Of a stretch of 64,000 bases of DNA, positions 12,213-23,800 are shown piece after piece. The notes under the pieces are model-generated. The model ran no database searches, was not told the DNA's origin, and saw only the letters and a program-made list of their open reading frames with translations. How positions within the stretch are numbered: position 1 is the stretch's first letter; each line of letters starts with the position of its first letter. This DNA comes from Klebsormidium nitens (taxonomy: Eukaryota; Streptophyta; Klebsormidiophyceae; Klebsormidiales; Klebsormidiaceae). The translations under genes were made by a program, and so were the position numbers. Location of the stretch: assembly GCA_000708835.1 (NCBI GenBank), contig DF236967.1:312822-376821 (forward strand), written 5' to 3'.

Positions 12213-14320
12213 GCCAATCACAAGCGCCTAGGAGAAGTGACTCCGTCACTGCCATGTAACATAAATCATCTACAGCAGTCTGTGTTCTTTTGCCGTTGGT
12301 TGGGACTGGCCCTCAGCAGGAGTGTTTTGCAGACTTAGGTATATACGTACAGCGGTTAGTCAAGTGATTAACGTTAATATTCTAACACAGACTGTGATTT
12401 TCTCAAAAACGCGTGAGATCCAGCTCAAACGATGCTTTCCAGGTACTTACTTCTCACATGCTGTTTCTTCAATCGTGTGTGCAGACGCTAGGCTAGGCTT
12501 AGTTATCGAAGTGGGATCACTTGTAGAAAGTCAGCGGTGAAAGGCGAGAGTCGAACGTGCATGTAGGCTCATGAAAGCTACTACTAGCGGCCAGGCCTAA
12601 ATGGTCCTGGAGCGATTGATGTGACATGTTTTCGCAGTGTTTCGAAAAGACAGGGCACGCCATTAGCCGCTTGAAACTTCATCTTATCAGATGCCTGCAA
12701 ATCAATGTGCTGCTCAGCTCTTCAACCTTCGTAACCGGGCAGACGGATCTGCGTTGCCAAACCAAGAAGGGAAACCATCTGACCCATATTTTGCGAATTG
12801 CATGCCATCATTCGATCATTAGAGGATTATACCATGATCTCAAAATCCCTGCACATCGCTGCATACTGGGGCATGGCGCACGCTATATGCCGCGACGGTG
12901 CAAAACAAACAATATCGGCATGTTAATTCCCAACTACCATGACGAATGCATCGGCATGGTTGTATGCAACAATTGCTGTCAACTTACTAACCGGGTTGGC
13001 ATGCATTGATCGATTTTTAAGCATCACCCGCGCCAGCTCCGCCGGTGATTGAATGCAACATGGTTTTCGCCGAGTCCAATGCATTGAACTTGAAGGGCCT
13101 CAGTGCATGGGCCAGAACGCATAAACTGCATTGTTTCGCGCACATGGTCATTACATCCGCCGTACCTAGATATAGAGTTGGATCAAATGGTGGCCCATGT
13201 ACTTTTGATTTGTATACCACCATGAGCCACAAGGCCTGAGCAATTTAGTAATGCTCTGGTTAGTAATTAGTTGCACACCGGGGGGAGTTATAGTACCGTC
13301 ATGGTCGCAAAAATAAGGATTCGAAGGGGGCTTGAAGACACATGTCCAAGCTTGAGACGCTTGGACATACGTGGCCATGGATACGTCAGACCACACTTGT
13401 CAGTATACCATTGAATTCACTCAGTGATCAAATTCGATCCGTGTCAGTGATCGTTGAGGAGGCGGTCGTACTGCAATCAACGTTTTTACATATTGCGCAT
13501 GTGTGACGATGTGTGCAAGCTTCATTGCTTTTGCACGAACTTTAGTACGTAGTAGTCTATAACAAGCGGCATCGAACTAGAGAGACACGCTTTTGCACGA
13601 CCATTACGGGCGGCGTCCAATCAGACGGTTCCGACAGCCGCGCATGTCCCGCCCAGTCACTGTAAGCTTAGTCAAACTCAAAGCTGCGAGATGCACAAGC
13701 CTGCAAGTTGCCGCAGCGGCCGTCGGATGCGGTTTGCGGAGTAAAGGATTGGAGCAGCGACCTCCGACTCATTGTTAGAGTACTTTCGTGTTGCCTGCTG
13801 AATTTAGGAAGTAAGTTGGGGTCGGCACATATTTGGCGTGTCAATCCGGCAGCAGATCATGGCAGGTTCTGAGCGCCATTGACCACTTAATCTTGTGATA
13901 TATCGACTCTTTTCTTGCGAGTGATAGACTCCCTTTGGTGAAGAGCGATGACAATCGCATAAGTGTTCTGTTACACAGCCAAAGATCTGGCACGAGCCAT
14001 CGATTCCGCTGAGGGATCATCAGCAGACCCTGCACACGATCTGAAAAAGCTGACAACAGGATTCTTGACTGATTTCTTTCCTAAAAAGAGCACTTCCGCA
14101 CCTGGCATCCATGGACTAAATCGAGGACCTTCGACATCGCAGAAACCCTACATGCTAGCGCTGCAGACCGCGAGCTTGTGCAACAGGAACTTGTCAGAAA
14201 GAGCACCGAATCCCAGCTCAAGAGATCGCCCCTCTGCAAAACCCTTTATGTTTGCACCTAACGCATTTGAACACGTTGTATCGAACCCCAAACCAGATAT
14301 CACCTTGATTGCGCGCCTTT
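12213..14320. other. Intergenic region between convergent genes
   Basis: About 2.1 kb lies between the stop codons of the SMP-domain gene and the alcohol dehydrogenase gene. Base composition is lower in GC than the exons. I see only short open frames without family features, and nothing that reads as a tRNA, rRNA or transposon. Confidence 0.7.
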
Positions 14321-16679
14321 TTAAGGCACCAGAATCGCCGTCGCGCCCCCAAGGCGGCCTTCCCGCATGGCCGCCAGCGCCTCATTCGCCTGCTCCAGTG
14401 GGAACACCCTCGTCCTGGTGTGAACGGGCACCTTCGGCGCGAGTTCCAAGAACTCCCGCCCATCTTCCCTCGTTACGTTCGCCACGGACGCCACCGTCCG
14501 CTCGCCCCACAAAATCTCGTACGGGAAGCTCGGGATGTTCGACGTGTGAATGCCCCCCGCGATCACGGTCCCCCCCTTTTTGACGGCGCGCAGCGCGGCC
14601 GGGATGAGGGAGCCCACGGGGGCGAAGATAAGTGCGGCGTCGAGCTTTTCCGGGGGGGTGGAAAGCGAGCTGCCGGCCCAGTGCGCGCCCAGGTCGAGGG
14701 CGGTGCTCGGGTCGCCGGGCCGGGTAAAGGCGTACACCACGTGGCCGTCCTTGCGCAGGACCTGACGGGGGGACGTTTGAGTAGCTAGGAACGCGGGGTG
14801 GAAGATCGAGACCTGAGTGCCGTTTGAAGGTTCGCTCGGGAGACAATAATTCTTTTGTTCTGGCTCCCGGTTGAAGAATGAGGGTCGAGAAGAAGACAAT
14901 GGCTCAGGATCACGTGAAGGCAATATTAATCGAGCATGCATCTCTCTAAGAATCAGTTGATTTCATGCTGTATTTGACGTGCAGAGACGCAACTTGGGGC
15001 GGATCGAACCATAATATGCCCTCTTAAACCTGTTGCGGCACCGTGTTAAAACCCGGTTATCACAGCTGGTCTGCCTTCAATTTCCTGAATTGAGAAGACC
15101 CTGGCGTCGCCCACTGATTCGAGAGACTAAAGAGAACAAACCCCCTCAAAGAGACGGAAGGTGACAAAGTACCTACCTGGGCCACAATATGGCCTGCCGC
15201 CCCAAAGCCGTAAATCCCGACCGTTTTGGTTCCTTGGTCGCCGCCAATAAGCCCCGCTTTCCGGAGACAGCGGTAACCGATCAGGCCGGGGCACATCAGC
15301 GGGGCGGCCGCCAGGTCACTGTACTCCTCGGGGATGCTGTAGCAGTAGCGGGCGTCCGCTACGGCGTACTCGGCATAGCCACCGTCAATCTGTCATTTGA
15401 ATGTATCGAGTTTGGCTGTCTGCGCACGATCGATCAGCACGAGTCAGAGACACAAAGGGGAGGAGGGCTTCCTTTCGAGGGGAACAGATAATCATATGGT
15501 CTCTGAACTGTGTTGCGATAATCTTTCAATTAGTCTTTTGATTGGGTCCAAAATTTGACTCCAAAGCTCTGGGCAGCGCGACTGATTCCTGTCTGAAATT
15601 GAGTCGTTCGTTGGTTCTGTGTTGTACCAGTGAAATAATCGTATTCTTCGAAGGTAACCAAGTATTATGATAACTCGTCAGCCGACATAGCAATCAAGAT
15701 TTCAAACTCGACTCTTCAGTAACTAGTAAGCTCGATGATCCACAAAGCGGTCACAAAGCTCACCTGATAGCCCGTGAACTTGGCATTGTCGCACAAGTTC
15801 TCCTTGCCCGCTCGACAGTACTCGCACAGACCACAGGTCCAGCCCAGCCAGGGCACACCCACCCGTGCACCGACTGAGAAGTTTTCGACACCAGGCCCAA
15901 TGACATCAATATTGCCGACGATCTCGTGACCAGGAATGATGGGCAGCTTGGGGTCGGGCAGTTCTCCATCCACCTGCAAAGGCATACAATGAAAAACGAG
16001 GTGCTTTTCAATTGGGGCAATTCAACAGGGGGGCCGTCAAGAAGGGGGGGAAGTAAGACATAGGGCCCATCAGAAAGGGGGGCCAGTAAAAGGGCCGCCG
16101 TGAGACAAACAGGAGGGTGACGGGGGGGCAGCCAAAAAAGGTGGCAGTAAATGGGTGTTTCTTTTAGATAGGGGGGACAGTGAAAGGGAGAATACGGAAA
16201 ACGAGGGCCATCAGGAATGGGGGAATAAAACAGGGTGGCTTTTAGGAAGGGGGGGCAGTAAGAAAGGGCAGTCAGACAGGGGGGGACATGAAATCAGCGG
16301 AGCGATGAGACAGGGGGCTGCTAGCAGAGAGTGGTTGGAGTGACCAGCTGACCCAGAAAGAACAAGCATCTATGTGACCATCGAGGGCTGCCCACCAAGA
16401 CTATCCAGCAGCAGCTTTCATCGACAGATCATGTGTGACCCAGTCTACCGCACAGATTTAGTGCAAGGTGCTAGATCCTGTAATGCAGGCCTCGCAGTCC
16501 AAAACATTGGAAAGTGTGACATCTGAGGGGCGCCGCTCAGAGCTCACCAGGTGCAGGTCCGTTCTGCAGACTCCACACGCCGTCACTCTCACTCGCACTT
16601 GGCCAGGCCCGGGTTGAGGCGCCGGGACTTGCTGCATTTGTAGGGGGGTTTTGGGGGTTGGCAGCACCATCGCCCGCAT
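14321..16679 (-). CDS. Zinc-dependent alcohol dehydrogenase, bacterial-like
   Basis: A medium-chain, NAD(P)-dependent alcohol/aldehyde oxidoreductase. Exons 16679-16548, 15973-15764, 15389-15177 and 14761-14321 join in phase to 331 residues; an in-frame ATG at 16733 would add 18. The catalytic zinc ligands lie in CGVCRTDLH and PGHEIVG. The structural zinc site is complete (CGLCEYCRAGKENLC, spacing C-x2-C-x2-C-x7-C). The cofactor fold shows GIYGFGAAGHIVAQ. MRAMVLPTP is the usual start in this subfamily, which favours 16679. From general knowledge the run CRTDLH-VDGELPDPKLP and PWLGWTCG is typical of a bacterial Zn-ADH group rather than of plant ADH class P or CAD, so transfer from bacteria followed by intron gain is likely but not proven. 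Substrate is unknown. Confidence 0.9.
16020..16330 (+). repeat. G-rich imperfect repeats in the first ADH intron
   Basis: Within the intron 15974-16547 the plus strand carries many runs of 4-7 G, spaced 12-25 bases apart and often followed by CAGTAA or CAGTGA and AAAGGG. The units look like decayed copies of one short motif of about 20-30 bases. The strand asymmetry is extreme, and the runs fit four-tract G-quadruplex rules. Confidence 0.75.
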
Positions 16680-16733
16680 GCATGCTCCTTGCGGCCGGTC
16701 GGAAGCTGCACCGAAATCTTCCATCTTCTTCAC

Positions 16734-17890
16734 AACCGCTTGGTTGAGAGGGGAGGTAAACCTAGCTGGGCGCTCTCGAAAAGGTGCTGCAGAAGACCTT
16801 CCCTGGGACTAATCCAATCTCATCCTTCATGCCTTGCAAGTTGCATGACCTGGCGAGCAGCAGGCTGCAGACACCAGTGACCAGAGTCCAGACGGACGGT
16901 CCGACAGTCGAGACTAGAGCTGTTCTCAGCACCGTACGATCCTCATCGACGGTCATGGGGAAGTTCCTTCCCAACCCACGAAAATTGGAGAATCAAGCAA
17001 GTATATAAGCGCTCGGATGCTTCAAGCCCAGGCAGTCTCCGCGTGATTACGGTCTCAGTATATATACGCCTCGCCTTTTACTAGACGTATCACGGCCATA
17101 ATCACACTACGCGGATTTTACCAATTTTTCAGAGCCTCGAAAGAGGCCATCACTCATCCAACCCCATACGTCTCACCACAACAAATCATTCACTCTTCTC
17201 TCAAACCTCATGCCCACAAATCCAACCCCATCCGACTCTTCATGCCCACAATCGAGCCACAATCCAACCCCATCCGACTCTCATATACGTACCCGAAGCA
17301 TCCTCCATGCCTTCCCACAATCATGCTCACATACATTTTCTTCCACGTGCAACCTTCAACATTCCGTTCATGACAACTCAACTCCGACGGCAATATACGA
17401 TCGATCAATCCGGATTCAATACCAGAAACGATCAAGTCCATCTCTTATTTTAGCTATAGTAAGACTCAGCGCCGCTGCCCACCGCATTGAAGGCGGCCAT
17501 GGCACATTGCTCATATTCAAGTTCAATCTTACCGGCACTACCAAAAGTCTTCTTGTGCTGCGAATCTGGTCGCGTAGAATGGCGTGGACAAACATTGCAA
17601 GATGTGGCAGTGTATGCGCAGTAAGCTACCTCTGTTTTTACTGCTCTGCAAGTTGTTCGAAGGCAACCATCTTTCTTGCGACATGACCACAAAACCGCTT
17701 CCCTTCGATGACAGATTTGCAAGCATGTTTCGATGATCAATAGCATGGCCAGGTCAAAGATGCTGCCATCACTTTCAAGCCAACCTCGTTGACGAAATAC
17801 GAATCAAAAACGTGCATAAATCTGATCACGAACAGATACCGAAGGCCACCGCCTGGTAATGACGTGGAGAGCAAGTGCCCATCTTATTAG
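16734..17890. other. Intergenic region between ADH start and VPS11 end
   Basis: This should contain the ADH promoter next to 16.7 kb and the VPS11 3' untranslated region next to 17.9 kb. Two plus-strand TATATA stretches (near 17002 and 17058) and a duplicated 18-base CCAACCCCATCCGACTCT block (near 17222 and 17264) are seen. An open frame at 17210-17686 (+) has no recognisable features and is not called. Confidence 0.6.
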
Positions 17891-20800
17891 TCAAGATAGT
17901 ACAAGCTGCCCCAAGTCGGGGATTTGGGATAATGTCCGTGTGCTACTTTGTTGCATTGACGACTGCGGCGCGGGATGCCGGTTGAGGATGCCTCGACCAA
18001 AGTACTCCGCAATGACCGAGAAGCCGTCGTCCGAGTTCTGCATGTCAACGTCCACAAACTTCGAGGTGCATCGTTCGAAAAGAAGTCGACAAACAAAAGG
18101 ACAACCAGCATGCATCGCTCTGCAAAGCTCACCTCAACAGCATCTTCTCATGGGGCTGCATTGTATGAAGTAAAGAGACAGGGCACGAGGAATATGCTCA
18201 GAGGATGAAGTAAGACATACCTGAACTAGCTGGAAGAACCGGTCGTGGTCGTTGCTATTCTGGTCCAAGCTCTTCTTCATCTGCGGCAAAGGAAGCAAAG
18301 AATGGAGAACCTTGAGCTACGCAATGGTTTTCGCTTCGGGAGAAATGCCCACAGAAGCCAAGCTACATGTTCTGCCAGGACCGGCAAGGACACTCGCCGT
18401 CCGTGCAAGTGCAACTGAACACAAGAAGAAACGACAGCCCTTTTAAACATTCCAAAGATTGTGCAGAGTGCAAGCGCAACCGATGCAGAATGACAGCTCA
18501 CGGCTCGACCGCCAGCTCTGAAGCGACTATCATCCAGAATCGCATTCCAGTTCTCGAGCCCGGCTTCCGGCTCTTCGCCCAACCGGCCTTCACCGCTATC
18601 CTTTGACGGACATCGCTCCGACCAGTATCGAACGTATTCGCCGTTTTGAATTGGAGCATCATCCTTTCAAAGCAGCATCAGCGCTGAGTCCACATTCGAT
18701 GTTGGCAGGTTCCAACAACGAACGGAATGGGCTCATATAATCGGACGTAATACTGGCTGCGGGCGACAGCAGAAGAAAGAACGGGTGCCTTTCTTACTAA
18801 ACCAAGCCCAGAGCCGGACCGGAACCGCTTTGGTACGCACCTCAAGAACGGTGCGGTTCGCAGGCGCGCAGACGGGGCACTCCTTTTCGTTCTCTCCGAG
18901 GCAGCGCTGGTGGAAGGAGTGCATGCACAAAAAGTGGATGGCCGGCAGGTCGAGCGCCGACGTGCACGCGGTGCACTTGGTGTTCTGGAAGATGCGCGCG
19001 GCCGAGCGCAGCTCCGCCACCTCCGCGCGCATCGCGGCCGTCTCCTCCTGCGAAACAGAGACACGTGTCTCGTTGAGGATTTGAGAGTCTCTGGCCAGGC
19101 AGGAAGTCGGTTGCGATCATTTGATGAAGTGCCCGTAGTGGCCGTCTCCTCCTGCGAAATGGAGACACGTGTCTGACTAGAATTCGAGAGCCCTATGGCC
19201 AGGCCGGAAGTCGCTGCAGTCATCTGAGAGGTGTCCATAAAGGCCATTGCATCCCGCAAAGCGAAAGACGAACTCTAGGGCGCCTGCCTTTGTGACAACG
19301 TGGAGGACTGGTATGGCCAGCCCGGCAGTTGTTTCCATCACTTCTGACTTGCAAGTCGCGTGCGGGTCAAAGCCAGCGTGGTCACGTACACTGCGCTTCA
19401 CGAGAAGGTTGCTTTTGGAGAGTATCTGCTTTCTTGAGGCTCGATGCTTGGCCTATTCAGTCCAGAATCCTCTTGCAAGACCGACGCATTGCAAGCTGCA
19501 AAAAGTTGCAGTACTCATTGGGGACGCGGAAAGTTTGAAATCCTGCAACGCGGATACAAAGTCAATACAGCCCTTGCCACTACCGAGATAACGTTCCAGC
19601 CCGTGACCCTCAACGCAAAGTTATGGCAGCCCTTTAAATCGACGCGCACAGACAGGCCCCACGGCCGCCCCCACCTTGTACTTCTCAATTGCCCGCCGGT
19701 CCTCCTCAATGGCGCGCGTATCCTGCGCGATTTGGCGCGCCACGTAGTCGCGCACTGTGGCCAGCTGGAGGTGCGGGTTCAGCGCCAGTTTCTGGAGCAC
19801 GATAAGCGGGGGCAGCAGCCGGTCGCGCTCGACCACCTCCAGCACCTCGCGCACCTGAAGAAAGTGGGGTGACGATGAGTTGACGCGGCCGCTAAAGCGT
19901 AGGCGTGAAGCTTACCAAGGGACCAGGCCAGCGCTGGGTTTTGAACACAGAGTTCCACGTCGGCATGTTGCTTGAGAGCAACTGACGTGCCGAGGATTTG
20001 CCAACAAGAAAAATCCAACGAAAGGTAAGAAATCTGTCGACCAAGGTGATTGATAATCAACACGTCAGAACCGAAACGTTCGCCAACTTCAAATTACGGT
20101 AGCCACAACGGAGTGATAGAATCTTGACGAAGTGAAGTGAGGTCTTAGCGAGGGCCAGTCTTGTCAGCGCAGCCAGAAACGAATTTAACGAAGCTGTGAA
20201 TGAGTAGCCGGGGGCATTTTCCTTGGCGGCCGAGAGACTTGCCCCTGTGTACATTGTTTCTGCCCCCAAGATCTGAAAGAGACGGGCAGAGCCTATCTTC
20301 TCTCAACAAAGGCTTTCACGTACCTCCTTCTCGCAGTCGGGCCCGCCCTTCTCCCCAAAGTACGTCAGTACGTCGGTCCACAGGTTGGGGTCGCCCCCCC
20401 GGCTGGCGGTCCCGAGCCGCCGACAGCACGCGATCAGGCCCGCGTGGTCACTGTCCGCCATGTACGACGCGATAACCTGAAACGTGGGAGAACACGTTAA
20501 CTTCTAGCCCTGAACAAGGGAATCCGCGTGAAGTAGAGCAAGGTCTGCGGCTTCTCACTCAGGAAACTCAGAAAAAGCTTCTCTGAAACGGGGGGTTTTT
20601 CAATCAAGTTGAACTTCCAGAAGCTTTCGGTTGTTTGCAGTACAAGCAACCTGGAAGAAGTGGAACAGGAGTAAACGGAGGCGGACACAAAGCGAACACA
20701 AACGTGACGTCAGGCTGACCTCCTTGTAGAGCCGCATCTTCTCGTAGAGGAACAGCCGCCCTTCCCGAAACCCGTGCATCTGACACAGGACGACCGCAAG

Positions 20801-23800
20801 ATCCGGGTCGTACTTTGGCTGCGGTTCGTGGGGGGGCCACCCGGCTTTCAGCAGCGCCAGCGCCTTTTTCAGCCGCTCTTTCCGCTCGCGTTCCGCTTCT
20901 TCCGTTTCGAGGGAGGACGGAACCGGAACGGGGCCGGAAAGGGCGGCCTTGGCGATGGCAGTCGCCTGGAGGTCGTCGGCTAGGTAGAGCTCGAGGAGGG
21001 TGTTGTTGATGGGGACCTCGGACGGAGAGCCCTGCACCCGAAAATCCTTGTTCGGAGACTTTAAGGCTTCAATAGTCCGCATGAGAACTCTGCGCTGCCG
21101 TCGACAATTTATAGTCTGACAAGGAAGCCATAGGCGTCGTGCTCGGACTCGCTTGAGAGAGTGTGAGTAACGCTTCCAAAGGTTGGATAATTCTTTACCG
21201 TTGGCTCAGAAAGAGTGGGCGCTGTAAAGAACTCGACGAGCGCTGATACAAGTAATTAACTTTAACAAGGAAACGAGCAGGAGAGCCGTGGGCCTCTCGA
21301 ATAGAAGCAGACACGACAATCTACGTTACTCCGGACCGGAAAGCTAGAACAGCATCCAAGTTTCAACTGATGTACTTTTGACGCTGCAGACATAAGAATT
21401 CGCAGCCGGAAACTTCTGTTGCTCCCCTCACCTTGACCTGCTCGCTGTACTGTTCGAAGAAGCGCAGCAACCAGCGCGGACGGTCAACAAACACGTGTAC
21501 AAAGTCCATTGGCGACGGCAGAATGGGCTCCATCTCTTCCTCCGCGCCCCGTATGATCCCCCGGGCACTCGGCTTCGACGTCGAAGCCTCAGAAGGAGCA
21601 GTCCCCCGGGTGCTTGACTTCGACGTCGAAGCCTCGGGAGAAGCCGTCGGGGGATCCCCCCGAGCTGTTGCTGAGGAGACTCCGTTGGGAGCGGGTGGTC
21701 GATTGGATGTGTCCCGAGCAGGGGCCAGGCCTTGGGTGCAGAGCTTAAGAAGGATGGCGGTGGTTTCTCCTGGGCGGTGCGTGACCAGGATCTTGCCGTA
21801 CTGCTTCAGAGTGACCGCCGCCTAGTTGTAAGATAGGGACATCTGTGTCAGTAGTTCGGGTAGGACATCAGATCCATCTCTGTCAACCCTAAAGTCAGGG
21901 TTGGTTGTCAAGAGCTGATTTCCAAATGGATTTCCGCTTCACGAAGTAGTCTGGTAGAAAGGGAGAGAAGGCAGCTCAGAGAAGATACTAGGTCGAAAGA
22001 TTGCGATTGAAGGTTGCCCACAAGTTTTAAGGTCAGCCACTCTTTGTCTGAGGGAACGTCCTCGAATCAAGTATCAGGGAATGACGACTGCGCCAACGGA
22101 AGAAAACTGCCGGTATTTCAAGCAACCATCCCTTGAGACAAGCCAAAAGTGAATCTACGAAGCTCCTCATCCACAGCTTTCAAGCGTCGTTATCGTTTCT
22201 CACCACAACCGAAAAAACAATTCTAGACCAACCCTCGTGACACCATCGACTCAAACGTCAGCCCACCTGATCTCTCACTACTAACAAATCCGGTCAGTTC
22301 ACAAGATCGCCCGTATGTACTCTTAACCCACCTCAAACGTAGCAAGCGCCCCAACGTACTTCAGCGCCTCCTCGTATCGCCCCAGATCCTCCAGCAGAAT
22401 CTTGAGGTACCATTCGTGCTCCCCAGCTCGCTTGGCAACCCACAGCGCGTGCTCGTAGTAGCCTGCCGCGCGGCACACCCGCACGGCGGTTTCGACGTCG
22501 AAACGGTGGTCGCCCTCCGCCTTAATGAACTCGTCCAGCTTCGCCACGTCCTGGGGGCGACCAAGTACGAAATTCAGCCGCGATTAAAATGAGATTAACA
22601 GAGGTTAAGAGGGGTTACCAGGAGCGCCAGTAAAAGAGCCACGCAACTCCCAGAGGTGGCGCCTGGGGGCGTTATGTATCAATTATGCGGGACTTCGTAA
22701 AAGCCGCAACGGACAAGCACTGAAAGAGATTTTGCGGAAGGGGGCGTCTGAAACGCAGGGCTGCCATCGGATGGAGCTTAAAGACCAGAGCACAAGTTTG
22801 TTTGTCCGCAAGCACAACTCGCATAAAAGTGCCATTATCCACAGCGGTTCGTTTCAACCGAACTCATGGCCCGGGTCAGCATCAATCGAGCCCCGCTCTT
22901 TCGTAGCTAAACGCATCAGTCGTTCCGACGTGTCGAGGCGGGACAGTGATACCACCTACTTCCCCCGCACTTCTTTCGAACGTCCGAAACGAGATTAAAA
23001 CCCAGAGCAACACCCGGACGTCCGGGCCGCACTCTTTTCGAACGTCCGAAACGAGATCAAAAACCAGAGCAACACCCGGACGTCCGGCCGTCCGCACCTT
23101 GAGCTTGGTGTAGCAGTTGAGGAGCAGCGTGGTGTGGTCCGCGGTGGCCCGCCCCTGCTCGTGCAGCTTCTCCAAATAGTGCGTCAGGTTGTGGATGCGC
23201 TGCGCGTCCAGGAACTTTTGGATCACGTACGACGGCTCCAGCTGCCCGATCGTGCGGATGTACTGCGCCATCGCCTCGTCGTAGTCCTGCGGGAAAAGGA
23301 AGGGTTAGCGAGTGAGGGTTTGTTTTCTTCGCCTTATGTTTTCCCCCTCCAGGAGTATTGCGGCAGTAAGCGGCGGGAATGGCAGCGTTTCTGCGGGCTG
23401 TCAATCGACACGAAAGGGAGTCGAGGGAAGCCCACGTATGGGCTTCGACCGGTAAAATCGAGAAGATTCTTTCGTGATGACAAAAGACACGACGAAGGAA
23501 ACATTGAAACGGCGGTTCGACCTCGAGCTTTTGCCAAAGAAGGGCTCGACACGGCTTTCCGCTCAAAAGCGGGCAAGCTGTTTTGTCCTCATCCATCGGA
23601 CAATTTCTCCAGATTTTGTCGCAACCAGGTGAGGAACTTTCGATGAACAAGGACCCACAACAACATTCGAGCAAGCTTTCTGACCTGCTTCCCGTACAGG
23701 TGGTCCCCGTACTTGCGCATGACGTCAGCGGTGCTGGCGGCGTCGGCCTGCTGGCCCTGGATGAGGTTGATGGCGATGGTGTACAAATTTTTGCGGAACA

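Noticed and set aside
13963-14583. Plus-strand open frame of 206 codons
   Set aside because: Its second half is antisense to the last ADH exon, which explains why it stays open.
17210-17686. Plus-strand open frame of 158 codons downstream of TATATA motifs
   Set aside because: Composition is Ser/Thr/His-rich from short repeats, with no domain and no clear continuation; it lies between two well-defined minus-strand genes.
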